A DNA stretch of 64,000 nucleotides, taken from positions 2,542,001 through 2,606,000 of the forward strand of contig NC_026507.1 of NCBI RefSeq assembly GCF_000182925.2, written 5' to 3'. This DNA comes from Neurospora crassa OR74A. Taxonomy: Eukaryota > Ascomycota > Sordariomycetes > Sordariales > Sordariaceae. The number at the start of each line of letters is the position of its first letter. Position 1 is the stretch's first letter. The notes beneath the pieces were generated by a model. The model was not told where the DNA came from. It searched no databases and was given only the letters and a program-made list of their open reading frames with translations. Of the stretch, positions 36,257-48,216 are shown piece after piece. A program made the translations under genes and the position numbers.

Positions 36257-36786
36257 ACTAACTAGTTAATTACTAATTAATTACTAGTATTTACCTATAT
36301 ACAGACTAGAGGGTAGTATGTGCGCGAAGCAAACATACACTTTAAGGTTTCAAATTTCGGTCGATTCCAGTCGAAATCCAGCATTTGCACTACTTTTTGA
36401 ATCTATTTAGGTAATCTGTGTAATTCTAATTAGAATCGTGATTTTTAGAAAAATCGTTTATTTATTAGCTATTTTAGCGAGTAATCCTAAAATTTAATTA
36501 GTTAAAATCGTTGGGGTGCCCTATAAATACGCTATAACTTTACTATTTATAGAAGGTAGTAAAATAGTAGTTTGGGTGATTCTAGTAATTCTAAGCCAGT
36601 ATAAAGGGGATTTGTGTGTGTGCGCTGCTGTAAGCGCTATCAAGCGATTCTCACCTTAAGATTAAGTGATTTTAACCAATTAGAATGCGTAGATAGATTG
36701 GTCCTGCCGTGCATTTACCCCTATTACCCCCTTGTAAGAAAATATGGGGTTTGAACCACGCTAACAAACTTTCCAGGGCTATAATG

Positions 36787-39619
36787 TAGAACTCAAGATC
36801 CGAGCTTTTGCCGTGCACGCAGTCTGGCGGTTTTCCTGGCTCCAGGGCGAATTCTAACAGACGTAACTGCCCCTGAATCCGTGGGCAAGAACTGGAACAT
36901 CCGGGCAGCTCACCGAGACGTTGCGAGATTCCAATCTCAGCTGAGTGCCGAGAGATGATCGGCGATCCCACCCTCCCGGTGGAGCCAAATGTTAATTTGC
37001 GCCAGGAGCCGGTATATACGCAGTACATATGTAGTGTAGTGTTCACAGCACTACATGACACTACACTAGATACCCCAGGATGGCCTGTCGGATGCTAGCC
37101 GATTTCGATTTGACGAAACCCAACTGCGGCATGCCAAACCCATCTCCCAAAGTGCCGACTCACCGTTCGGTTACATATGTAACTAACTACCAGCCTACCT
37201 ATTACATTCTTGCACCTATGTTGTGCCGACAAAGCTTCGCAGGACCGCGCCTCGGGAGGATCACTGCATGGGGAAAACACCTGGCCGTTGATACATAGTT
37301 CACCAGCCTCGCCACGTGCTAGTTCACGTTTTAACGAGGGTCGGAACGATAATGGAATGAATCTCGTCTGATCTGCAGATCCTTACATCGAATCCAACAC
37401 CGTCTCCTCCCATTCATACATAAACCGAGCGTCACGGCGCCAGGTACATAGGCAACTACACTACACTACACATAACGGCGGACCGCACTATATGGGACTA
37501 AAGAGTTCTAGACCACCATCGAACATGCAGCATACCGCATCTGAGGTTTCTTGGTGGATCCTAGTAAGCGGCTCAGGCGGACCCGGTTCCAGGAGCCCGT
37601 CTTGCCAGGCAAGCACGACGCCATGCGTAACAACGAAGGTACTTTTAATATTCTCCAACACCAGGCCACTCTGCTTCAAATTGCCGGGAAGTGTCCTTGG
37701 CCTCGCTTGGTCCCGTTCTCCGCGACAGTCTGGCACCCAAGGCCGTCAGAGAAGGCGGCTCCGGCCCGGTTTAATGCCCCTTTCCCGGCCCCCAAATTGC
37801 TATTTCTTTCTCCTCCACCTCGTTTCCTTTATGTATTATATTGGTCCGCGGTGTTATCAACTGGAACCAGCCCGGAAATCCGCCGTCACGCCGTATCTCC
37901 GATCAGCCTTCACTTTATATTGGCGTCCCAGTCTCCTCATCTGTTTCTTGTCTTACCTCCCGCGGCTATGAATTCTCATGCTCCGTCAAGAACCCCGGAT
38001 GAGAAGGAAGGATCAGGCTACACTACAATTTGCTATGGAGACGAGCAAACAACACCACTCTTCATCCTTCATACCCGTGTCCCAGACTACATATCCAATA
38101 TCATTCTTTGTGTCACGACTTACAAGCAGGCAAACAGCCAAAACGATTCTACCTTCAAACGGACCTTGTAACGGACTCAACAGGGCTCATCCGCTCCGGC
38201 ACCAGATCCTTATCCTGAAGAGGTATTTACATTTGGAGGTATCAACCTCGGTCCACTCCCCCATCCTGCAAGTTCCAGGGTTACAAGTGCCCTCCACTAG
38301 TACCGAGCCTAATACCGACTCTTGACTCGCATACTGACAGGGAAACCAGCGGGCCTTTGCACTTTCGTGAACTTGGTTTTTACAAACATCCAAGTCCTCT
38401 TCGGTTCCGCGGTTGGTCAGGAGCCGGCTGAGCAACAGCAGCATTGACTCATCCCAGCCGTCTCCTGGGACCGATCGAGATGCATATACACTACCCGTGC
38501 CTCGCTATAGGGGATATTCTTCCCCCAAATGTTCTCGAACCAGGCCCTTTCAATGCTTACTCCCGTCTGCACTGCACCACAGTTGGTGCGTGAATATGTA
38601 GCAGGTACCCGACGATCCTGGCGCCTAGCCAGGTCTAGGCTCGTCTGGAACCCACCAACCATTCTGCGCTGTAGTACGAGCGGTTGTACCGAATGGTAGC
38701 TGTGCTCCTCTCACCCGCCTCATCCCTCTTTCCTCTTCCCTTCAGATACATCTTATACGAAACCCCAGGCTCCCGTCGCGATACTCGCCTTCTTACCTTC
38801 ATCTATGAACCTTTCACCCCCCCCCCCCCCCCCCTTCCCTCTCCGTTATCCTCATTCACTTACAGCTGACAGTTTATCTACTGTACTTAGTTCAATCTGC
38901 TCCTGAGCTCATGTATCCAACACCAGATTCCGTCCTTTTATTTTCTTTCCATCTTCCTAAACTTTTCCCACCTGCTTGTTGCTTCTACGACCCCCTACAG
39001 TCATTTTCTCATCAACATTGTGCCAACAATCTTGGCTCACCCTGGAAAGCGTCACTACCACATATGCTCATTTGGCGACCAACTGCTAGTTCGACAGCAA
39101 CCATTCGAACAGAGCACTCGCCTACCGTTAATGCTCAAGTCTAGTAGGTGGAAAGGACTGCAGACCGGACGCAACGACATCTACTTCAGACTTAACCCAC
39201 ATGCGCGGAATGAGGAGCCAACCACGTTACCTCTCTACTTAACCAATCACGCTACACACCGCCAAATATCCATCCCCCCAGAAGAGAAAAAAAAAAGAGG
39301 AACAAAGTTTACATCAGCCGGCACACACGAATCAGGCTTTGGTACGAGTTTCTAAAGCTTCGAATTGCAGTAGAGGTTAGCCAACTCTGCGGCAACACCT
39401 AGTCGGGAATTGAGCAGCTCTTTGCCTTCGTCGACGAGCATGCAACGGCACGAGATCGACATCGAAACAATCAGCTACGAATAAAAAAAAAATCGACGCC
39501 AGCCGACCCTGCCGCCCCGAATGCGTAATTCCTTCCAATCCGTGCTTTTACCGATCTCGTCGCTCGCTATCCCCTCTTCGATCTACAATCAAAATCGTCG
39601 CTTCGTCGACGGTTACTCT
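36787..39619. other. Gene-poor region downstream of SKN7
   Basis: 2.8 kb between the transposon and the SKN7 stop codon. TACACTAC/GTAGTG motifs cluster at 37025-37070 and 37450-37480. A run of 18 C occurs at 38817-38834, and the sequence is strongly C/T-rich from 37750 to 39000. The longest ORF (206 codons at 37551-38171) has no family resemblance and overlaps others in different frames. I see no gene. Confidence 0.5.
38817..38834. repeat. C18 homopolymer
   Basis: Uninterrupted run of 18 C in C/T-rich intergenic DNA. Confidence 0.9.
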
Positions 39620-42062
39620 CTATTGCACAAACGGCCTCTGGTGGTTCGCGCCAGGCCCGTATAACCGTTGGCGCTTTTCTGGCCGATTCTCTTCTGATCC
39701 ACCCATTCCCATGCCCTCGGAGGCCTGTATATGGCCGCCGCCTTGGAAACCCGCCGATCCGCCTGCTAGTTGGTTGTTCACCTGGTTATTCATCATTTGA
39801 TAGGGTGGCGGCGGCGGTCTTTGTGTGCCCCCCGGCGTCAGAACCATCCCTCCCGGCCCGTTCCCTCCGGCATTCATGTATCCCCCACCGTCCATGTTGG
39901 GGGACGTCTGGTTCATCTGCCCTGGGGAATGCCATGAGGACGTGGTGGCAGGCGAAGGTATCGGCGTCTGTTCAAACTTGACCTGTGCGCTGCTGCCCAT
40001 CGAAGAGTTTGCCATCGCCGCCGCCGCCGCCATCATGTTGGCCTGCGCTTGTTGGTTGTTGCTGTAAGCTTGTTGGTTCTGGCCCGGCGGTCCTGGGGCA
40101 CCGACTGTCTGTCCTGTATCATCCGCGTTAAGGCCGCCTTGGAGCGGGTCTTTGAGCATGTATGCCAGATGCTTCCTCAAAACGCGGATCATGCTGTCTT
40201 TCGTAAAGGGTTTTGCCAACACATCATTCATACCTTGGAGGAAGGAACGTTAGAACATCGAAAGAAGCAGGCGGGGTGAACTGGGATGGGCCCAACTTAC
40301 CATACTGAAAGTAGGTCTGGATATCTTCTTGTCGAATATTCGACGTCATAGCAATGATGGGTACTCTTGCCGTCACCATCCTGATCATCGCCGTCGCCGA
40401 TACGCCATCCAGGTTGGGCATAATAATGTCCATGAAAATGAGGTCGAAGCCCTCATTATTCTCCGGATTGTTGATCTTTTCGACAGCTTCCAGCCCGTCC
40501 TTCTGCTACAATGTTAGCGACGGCTGCCTTCGGGTAATTCGAATTCCCAAGGCGAGACACCTAGAACTTACAGCAATATCTACCGAGCATTCGAGTACAT
40601 GTAGGAATTTGGCACCGATCCTTGCGCATGTCTTGTCATCCTCGACGAGTAGGATACGTGGCCGCTTGTGGCTCCACATGGAGGTGCCTTGATCTTTTGG
40701 GGGAGGCGTGATCTGGGCAGAGTCTGCCATCGCATTCGGATTACTCAAGGGACGAGTATAAGGGATGTTGTTGATGTGGTCGGAATGGAATGGATCGATG
40801 CCTGTTGTCTGCCCTACCGGATAGACCATGTGTCTAGGGTCGTTGAGGGGGTCATGCAACATGTGCATGGGGCCAGGGCCGCTCTGGGTGAACATGACTG
40901 ACGAGGTCGCCGATTCCGATGGAGACCCATTTTGATGGTAGGCGACCGATAACCGTTCGAGTTCCCGGTCGGCCTGGGAGTCGGGGGAAACGCCATTGAG
41001 TATCTCGCGCGCTCGTCTAAGTTCGGCTGCCGGCTCATCAGCACCGTCTGGTAGTAGCCCAAGGGATCCTGCGTGGAAGGTCGGACCTGAATGACTTGAG
41101 TGGCTAGAATGCGCCGAGTGTCTGCTATTCCGTCGACGGTCCTCGATGTTGCTGAGGTGGGTGATCAACTCGTTGGAGACTTGACTCTGGGCCCTGACCA
41201 TCTTCTGCAAGCTGATGACCTCGTTGACGAGCACTTTGTTCGTCTGCGCCAGCTCGAAATACTGTTCTTGCAACGCCTGGATCTGGTGTTGGGTCGCAGT
41301 AAGCGATTCGCTTAGGACGACAATCTGCTGCGACGCGCCAAAGGTATCCTCAGCTTGCGCTGGCTTACGCGGGGCGGGCGCTTTTCTGCGGATATTATCT
41401 AGGTTATCTTTCCTATCTGCACGAAACTCGGGATGTCGAAATTCCCATGCCTGGATACGGTCAGTTGAAGGAATCCCCTTTGCAGGACCGATGACTTGGA
41501 CCACCCACATCTCTTCCGTATGGCGCTTCGCCACTTTCTTCATTGTGCCTCACTTTGTGAAAATCGTATTTGTTCAACTGCCGCACGAAGCTTGCGAAAT
41601 TGCTGTGCTTGAAGTGTTTGGGTAAGATGGTTTTGGTGAATTTTTCATTCTGTTGATGAGCATGTCAGCAGAAGCAGGGGGGAAGTGTCTTCCCCAAGTG
41701 GAATGCCGTTCAGCGCATACCTCTAGAACAACGAAACTGTCACCGTCGGCGCTCCATCGTACTACGGAATTATACGTGGGGTCTTCGAGCATCCTACAAG
41801 CTGGTCAGAACGCACTTTTCGCAATTTACAGGCGTGGACTTGGCGCCTCAAGATGGCTTCGGGGGATTTAGGCTTCGTACTTATATAGCTTGCGCACCTA
41901 GGTGAGACAAAGTACGGGTTAGCACCCATCTTAGAACTAGCGGTCGCTGGCAGACAGAGAGAGAGGAGAGTGGAAAGGGGAAGGTTTGGAAGAGGAGCTC
42001 ACAAAGTCGCTGGAGTTATTACCAGCCTGCACAGAGGCCGAGTCACCCTCGGGAGGCGGCAT
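39620..42062 (-). CDS. SKN7: Skn7/Prr1-type response regulator transcription factor
   Basis: Predicted 662-residue nuclear effector of the HOG-branch phosphorelay and of the oxidative stress response. Seven exons: 42003-42062, 41881-41897, 41721-41793, 41509-41649, 40572-41450, 40301-40505 and 39620-40233. All are GT-AG and the sum is in frame. Exon 2 is only 17 nt and encodes VRKLYK of the HSF-type DNA-binding domain, which runs over about residues 19-110: [62 protein letters not shown] coiled coil follows at about 140-215. The receiver domain spans about 373-490, with acidic pair EDD, phospho-acceptor Asp416 ([13 protein letters not shown]) and Lys in LAKPFT. The tail is Gln/Gly/Pro-rich. 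It should receive phosphate from Sln1-type histidine kinases through Ypd1. Confidence 0.96.
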
Positions 42063-44311
42063 GATTGTTGTGGTTCAGCGTGGGTCGGGACACGAGGTCT
42101 AGACAAGCGAATGCCCAAGCAGTCCGATCCGATAACAGCGGCCGATAAGAACTGCGACCGAGAATCAAGAACAGTCCAATTTAGTAGGCACGAGTTTCTC
42201 CCAAGCAAGAGCACAGTTTGATGGACTGGTCACGCTCTGCTCCTCTTCTCATCTCCACACGACGTGATGCGGTCTCCTGGTCCGAGCCAACAGTTGTTTC
42301 CACTTTTCCCAAGGTCACGTAGCATATGCTCTGGGTCGAGCGTTCAGGTGGTCGAACCGCGGCTGCTTCGCGACGTAATGCACCCAGGCGGCGGGGGACT
42401 CAAACGGTTCACGCAGCGGATGAAACAGAAGGCGGTACAGTAGTCGAAAGAGCTATGGCAGACGGCCAAGCCAGGCGTGCTGGAGATGCGATATGGGGGA
42501 CGGTTGTTGAAGCTCAGCGCGAGAGAACGACCAGACAGGCGATGGGCGTACGGACCATCTCAGGCTGTGACCGGTGTCGCTGGAGGATTCGGGGCTCGAC
42601 GTCTCAGAGAAGGTCCAGAGGGTTGAACGAGTCGAAAACGGTCGAGACTGTGGTCGAGTTCAGGGTACCGTCTTAAGGCAGAGGATCAGGGACAAGGGAC
42701 CTTGACCGGCGGATGGACACGGTGCTGGTGGAAAAAAAAAATAAAAAAAAAATGAAAAATGATGGAGGTGCGTTCTTCCGTGGACCCAGTCGATGTTTAG
42801 GAATTGGGGGACAGTTATTAGGGGCGAGTGCTTTTTGGCGCCTTGAACCTGTGTTGTCTGGTAGGTATGTACCTAGTTTTGCGAGTTGCGTGCCCCCTCG
42901 GTGGATTGGAGGTGACCGAAGCTGGCGCGGACGGGACTGGGGAGTACATATGACTGTCAGGACTGGCAAGCTACGGTATGATTGATCAAGTTCCGGAAAG
43001 CAGGCGAAAAACTTGCAGTAGCCAGCGAGAGCGGCAACATCAATTGCCTTGGTGAGCCTAGCAAACCTTGTTCGCTTGGTAGAGGTACGCCAGTACACAG
43101 TCTCGACAGTACGCCAGAGACGGTAGGATCGCTGCCGTGGAAACTTGAGACTCGCGAGGTGGAAGAACCGGGGCTGGGTTGTGGTAAGAATGGAACCTCG
43201 ATGCGGCGCCGGTGGACATAAAGTTCGGACCCCTACCTTTTACTAGTGCTGAAGTGGACGCAAAGTTTGAAACCTACCAGGCGAGGAGGACATCTTGTCT
43301 TCCATGTCGGGCAAGTACTATAGTATCTATTTCAAGTTGTACACGCTGCGGAGAAAGTCCCGTGCCAAAACGGAGCTATCTTGACGAATCAGACGACCAA
43401 GACGATCGGCCGGGACGTCATCCAAACTCCAATCTTTACCGTTTTGTTTGTCTGGTACCTTCGGTTACGTCCCTTACCAAAGCCAACCGCAAGCGTCAAT
43501 ACATTGGACAACGCCAAAGATACAACCACCTATAAATACATCACAATACATGACATCGGTGGCATGTGAGGAGCCAGAACGGGAGTAAGTTACGTATTTA
43601 GGTACTTACGTACAGTCATGTGCGGTTGCGTAAGGCTTGGCTTGACCACGCTGGTATAAGCTTGGGGGCCTTCATGACCGCTTTACCATCTCTCCGACCT
43701 GTACATATGGAAAAGAAAACAGAATGCCATTGGACCTGTATATCGGGCTGCACCGCTGGAAGATGAGTAATTCGCTTCGAACACATGCTGTTGATCTCGT
43801 TTTAACATCAAATTGTGCTTTTGGCGATAATAGTCCTATTTGCTTCCTTGGTTCACGGGCCCGACAAGATACATGCAGGCAAGCCGGCAAGCAAGGCGAG
43901 CCAGCGAGGCCAGACATGCCAGAACACCAACTGCGTAACTGACCCTTACCGACGTCGATCCCACAACAACCTGGTGGCGCGACGATTGAGGAGGGAAGTC
44001 TTTCAACAGAAGTCCAACCAGCTATCGTCCGCTCATCAGTACACATAGCCAACCATGACTGAGCTTGGGTGACCCGCAAGCTGCTGGGCTGAAGATCAGG
44101 GACAGCTCCCTCACCGTCCTTCATAGAATGGCAATATTTCGAATTTCGGATGGCAAAACTGGTTGTAAAGTCTTCAGTACTGTTATAGCAGAGGAGGCTC
44201 CATTGTAGGAGAAGTGTGAGCGGGGTTCGGCCCGTTGATCTTGGAAGGTCCGTGAACATGAGAGACCCGACGTCTGCTGGCGAAATAGCCCCGCAGTCCC
44301 CGGAGCAAGAC

Positions 44312-44314
<3 letters not shown>

Positions 44315-44374
<60 letters not shown>
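44315..44374. repeat. A60 homopolymer
   Basis: Sixty consecutive A residues in intergenic DNA. The flanks show no convincing target-site duplication and no coding sequence of a retroelement. It may be a microsatellite or an old poly(A) tail. Confidence 0.9.
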
Positions 44375-44376
<2 letters not shown>

Positions 44377-44583
44377 GGCAACTTGGTTGAGTTTCCTAAT
44401 AGTGTCCCAACACTGCAATGCACCCTGTGAGCAAGGCGCAGTAAGTCTTGTGCAAGTATCTCCATCGTGAAACGGCGCCACGTGCACCGTCATGCACAGT
44501 ATCAAGTCTTGCCAGTTTTTGAATTCGGTCCCAACTTTGCCTTCAGGTTCTTTATAAAGCGAGCATACTGTGTACGTAGCTGG

Positions 44584-44609
44584 GAGAGAGAGAGAGAGAG
44601 AGAGAGAGA
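44584..44609. repeat. (GA)13 microsatellite
   Basis: Thirteen perfect GA units in intergenic DNA, 210 bp from the A60 run. Confidence 0.9.
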
Positions 44610-46937
44610 CGAAATCAGAAGTCTGAAGCTGGACGTCGGCTACGCAGTAGTGTAAATACAGTAGGCCAGCAGTGAAGCAATTCACGTACAGCTGTAGTTA
44701 TTCCCACGCTCTCGAGCTGTACCTCAATCCACTTGTGATTTGGTGCGCAAGCCACGACCTGTTTGGTATCGATCAACATCGAGTGCAACATTCACTTGGA
44801 TAGGGCAGCTTGGCTCAAGCGACTGTGCGCAATCCTAAGCGGCCTGTGTGGAACCCGTCTGACCAATAGCAGAGTCATTTTCGCCGCCTGAAGGATTTAG
44901 GGTTAGGCGTTAGTATAGTACATAAGGTAGGTAAGACGACAAGGTCAGTTCTGGAGAATGTAGGGGGCTGGCAGGAGGCTCCCGCGTGACGATATATCCT
45001 CTTACGTTCGAAAGTATATCTATCAAGACGTCTCGGGAATGTAGTTGGGTGATGGTATTCATCAAACTCGACACCGACAGTACGCGCGCGAGAAAGGTGC
45101 CAAGCTTCAGGGTCTTGGCTATCAGAGCCAGTGACTGTAGTGTACGTCCATGGCTCACAGGCCGTTTATGGAGTAGTACACTACCCAGTCGTTTTGTGTA
45201 CGTGAGGTCAAGAGGCAGCATTCAGGAAAACGGATCCTGGCTACCGTGAAACCCACTACCTCCGGGTATACTGCAAAGCATCGGGACTTCCTGTGCCGCG
45301 CCCACCCAAGTATATATGTGTATGTGTGGGCATGACAGTGTTTGTCTTGGTCCTCAAAGAGCGTAAATACTGACGATAGTTTGGCTCGAGATATTGTACT
45401 CCATGTCCGTACAACCGAGAAAAGAGAACAATCATAGGTATCTTGCCATGGAATCTACCTTTGCCCGTCCCTCAACAAACCCCAGTCTATCTGATCCAGG
45501 CCATCAAAGAGACTCGCAATTCCGCCGTTGCGGTTCCGTTTCACGCTGGGGCCTGGCCGATCGGCAACAGCTCGGGCGCCAACTGCGGACCGGAAATTGG
45601 GCACGGAATGCAGGTGTAGCTAGGGCCAGCTGGCTGCCGAGCACAGACAGTCCGCATCCAGAATTGATACTGGGATCCGGAGCATTTCGTCAGCCTCCGC
45701 GCCCTCCAGATTCTTATAACTGGCCATATCCGCGACTCCTATTTCTATTGTTCACCCGCTACCCTGTCTTGGCCCTGGTGTCCTTTTTATCTTTCTGCTT
45801 TTACGTCAAGGATACTCCTCCCCGGTTCCTATCCTAAGCTCTCTGTCACCAGTCATTCATTGTGCAACCCGAGAGTGTCAGAACGGGTCTCCCACGTTGT
45901 TGCGGCAGTCCGATGATGATGATGATGAGGAGGAGATATGTAACCTGTCACGGATAAAGATGACTCGAGGATTTCTCTTCAGACTACAGGGGCGATTGTC
46001 CAGGCCTGAATCTGTACGTCATAAAATTTACAATTCTCAAGCAGCCGGGTAGTCTGTTAGTTTGATTCTTCAGCCATAGCTTGAAACCTCTTTGAACCTA
46101 CAAGATGAGAAACTAGCCTTCATCTGAAACTATGATCAGAATAGCAAAGGTAGAAAGTACTGTAGAAACATTTTACACTTTTCTGTATCTGTTTGTACGG
46201 CTTTTAAAGATATAGTGGTAGTCGTGGCATGGCTGGAAGAGCCCAGCGCACTGGCCACTGGGCAATGGGGGTGGCGGACACAGGGCACCAATTAAGCAAG
46301 CTGAGTATCGAATCTTGAACTTGACATGGATGGTAAACAACTCCGTCCCGTCTCGTTCTCTTCCCTTCCATCACGCTGTTGGCCTGGACATTGGATCGAA
46401 CTGATCCCTTGCCTACCAACAACCAATTCCTCACTTCCCGCTTCTTTCGGCGCAGCCTCCCTGATAGACTGATGCCAAACCTTTCACTTTTGGGGGGAAA
46501 GCAAAAGGCCCAAAGTCTGATAATCAGTTTGACACCAGCTCTCCGATCTATCCATTCAGTTGCAACCGACATAGCTTCGCGGCAGCCACGAGAAGGCACC
46601 ACCGATCATCTCGCACCTCGCGCTCGACCCTTCGACGTCCGCCAGGCACTCACTCTCTTACCAAGTTCCCGCCGGATCCTCCACTGAGGCCGTTTACCAA
46701 GACCACTGGCAGATTGGTGCGGTTGCGTTGCACAGCTCCTGCCTGCATCTTCCATGTGTCCGTGTTAAGCTGCCCTGCCATTGCGTTGAGCTAGGCGCCA
46801 GTCAGTCCTCCCTCACCAGGGACCACTGACCATCATCTCCAGACCTGCAATCTCTTTGTAAAGTCCCACCTGCAATTGCTCGCCAAACAAACACTGCAGC
46901 GTCACTTCTCCGCGAAAGACGGCACTCCGCATCGTGC

Positions 46938-48216
46938 ATGGCCATTTCCGATTCGAGGATCATGTCGTCGCCGTCGAAGAAACAGCATGAGATAGAGGTC
47001 GTGGCCGATAGGGTGCTCAAGAGGGTCGAAATCAGTAGGGTATGTCGTCGTCCAACTTCTTCCGCTCTTCCATCCTTGCTTTCCACCGCATTACAAGCTC
47101 CAAGCAGGCTAGTTGGTAACCGTTTTTGCCCGTCAGATGGTCAGAAGACTTCAGAACCGCCTTGCCCTAGCTCAGTTCAAGACAAAACATGGCCTCGAAG
47201 ACCTTACCCTCGACAGTATCGAGCCCAGATTCGAAAAGGAGCTGCGTCGAAGCAGGCTCCTCGATGGTGATATCTTGTCCGACTCCTCCTCCAGCGCTTC
47301 CGATCTTCCATACCCTACGCGAGCCCTGATGAGCTCACCACTTAAGGCTCCCGTCTTCTCTGATGCCATCGGATCCAGCAACGGTAGCTCGGGTCATCGC
47401 AAGCGCTCGTATCTGGCATCCTTCGAGTACGACCCAAACATGTCGAGTCCGAGCAAGAGGTTCCGCCAGTCACCCACCGCTCACCGTTCTTTCACGTATG
47501 GCAGCCACTCATCGTGGAAAGACCACCACGACTTGACTCAGTCATCGCCCATGAAACCCCAGCGACAACGGCATTTTACTACCTCAACAGGCCCCAACGT
47601 GGCCTTGTTTGATACCTCGAGACAAATGACCAATGTTCTGGCCTCGCCTGGCTACGGTGCCAATCCCTCGGACGATGAAGACGACCCCCCCGTACACTTG
47701 TTTGCACGCTCTCACGTGCGGGTATCGCCGCCAAGGACGCCGCCGATGCGCACTCGCAATGTTCTCGGCGCAAGAAAGAAGGAAAACAAACCGCCCTTGC
47801 CCACCATTCGAAGGCCTCTGGGGACGAATACGTCGATGGGAGGCCAGCAAACCCAAGAAAAGACAAACGAGGAGGGTGCGGATTTGCTTTTATATCTGGC
47901 AGCCTCGCCATCTCCTGCCCGTCCGACCAAGAGACGATTCGACAGTAACAATCATGTTACCCACAACCACCACTTCCTGATGGAGCCGCCATCAACCCCA
48001 CCACCCAAGCACTTGGGCCTTCTGAGCAGCAACAGGTTGGCGTTGCCCTCGTCCATGATGACCACACCTGGGGGCGGAAATCCGTTCCCCAATACTCCTG
48101 GCCTTGGCTTCGACTTTTCTGATTTCGTTCACATGACGCCTAGTCCGGCGCAGAAGCCTTGGAAGACGCCGCTTAGTGTTTCACGGAGGCATCTCACGTT
48201 TGATGAACAGTCTTGA
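46938..48216 (+). CDS. Whi5/Nrm1-family G1/S transcriptional repressor
   Basis: Predicted 393-residue, largely disordered nuclear protein. Exons 46938-47039 and 47137-48216 join in phase 0. The Whi5-type motif lies at about residues 33-60 (RMVRRLQNRLALAQFKTKHGLEDLTL); in yeast Whi5 and Nrm1 it contacts the SBF/MBF transcription factors. Further along are many SP/TP sites expected of a CDK substrate. Near residue 281 is a GADLLLYLAASPSPA block, and near the C-terminus FDFSDFVHMTPSPAQKPWKTP, both resembling conserved Nrm1 elements. The start could also be Met9 (MSSPSKK) at 46962. Whether it acts as Whi5 (SBF) or Nrm1 (MBF) cannot be decided from sequence. Confidence 0.8.

Larger units (their letters stand above)
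34391..36786. mobile_element. Degraded Tc1/mariner DNA transposon, 2.4 kb
   Basis: Element flanked by a TA target-site duplication (34389-34390 and 36787-36788). It has imperfect terminal inverted repeats: the left reads CACTTGAGCCCTGGAAAGTT and the right, in reverse complement, CATTATAGCCCTGGAAAGTT. Both continue with the shared GTTAGC..GGT block. The interior is AT-rich with abundant TA steps and stop codons in every frame, as RIP would leave. A transposase relic occupies the left part on the minus strand. The right 1.1 kb is non-coding and carries a short tandem repeat. The ends match the 257-bp element at 10322-10578. Confidence 0.85.
42063..46937. other. Long divergent intergenic region SKN7/Whi5-Nrm1 gene
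   Basis: 4.9 kb between two divergent start codons without a credible gene. It holds an A60 run (44315-44374), a (GA)13 microsatellite (44584-44609) and a short (GAT)n run near 45913. The largest ORFs (337 codons at 43672-44685 minus, 147 codons at 45394-45837 plus) are low-complexity or lack any family pattern; the first exists only because the A60 run reads as poly-Phe. Long leaders or non-coding transcripts are plausible but not shown. Confidence 0.5.

Noticed and set aside
37551-38171. Plus-strand ORF of 206 codons
   Set aside because: It overlaps a 159-codon ORF in another frame, lies in C/T-rich DNA and shows no domain or family resemblance.
41451-41543. Apparent SKN7 start [13 protein letters not shown] on the minus strand
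   Set aside because: It is out of frame with the HSF domain and mostly intronic. Splicing GAT to GCATGG gives the conserved [12 protein letters not shown].
43672-44685. Minus-strand ORF of 337 codons
   Set aside because: It is held open by the A60 run read as poly-Phe and has no family pattern; both sides are low-complexity.
45394-45837. Plus-strand ORF of 147 codons with a hydrophobic end
   Set aside because: No family similarity; the hydrophobic end derives from T-rich DNA.
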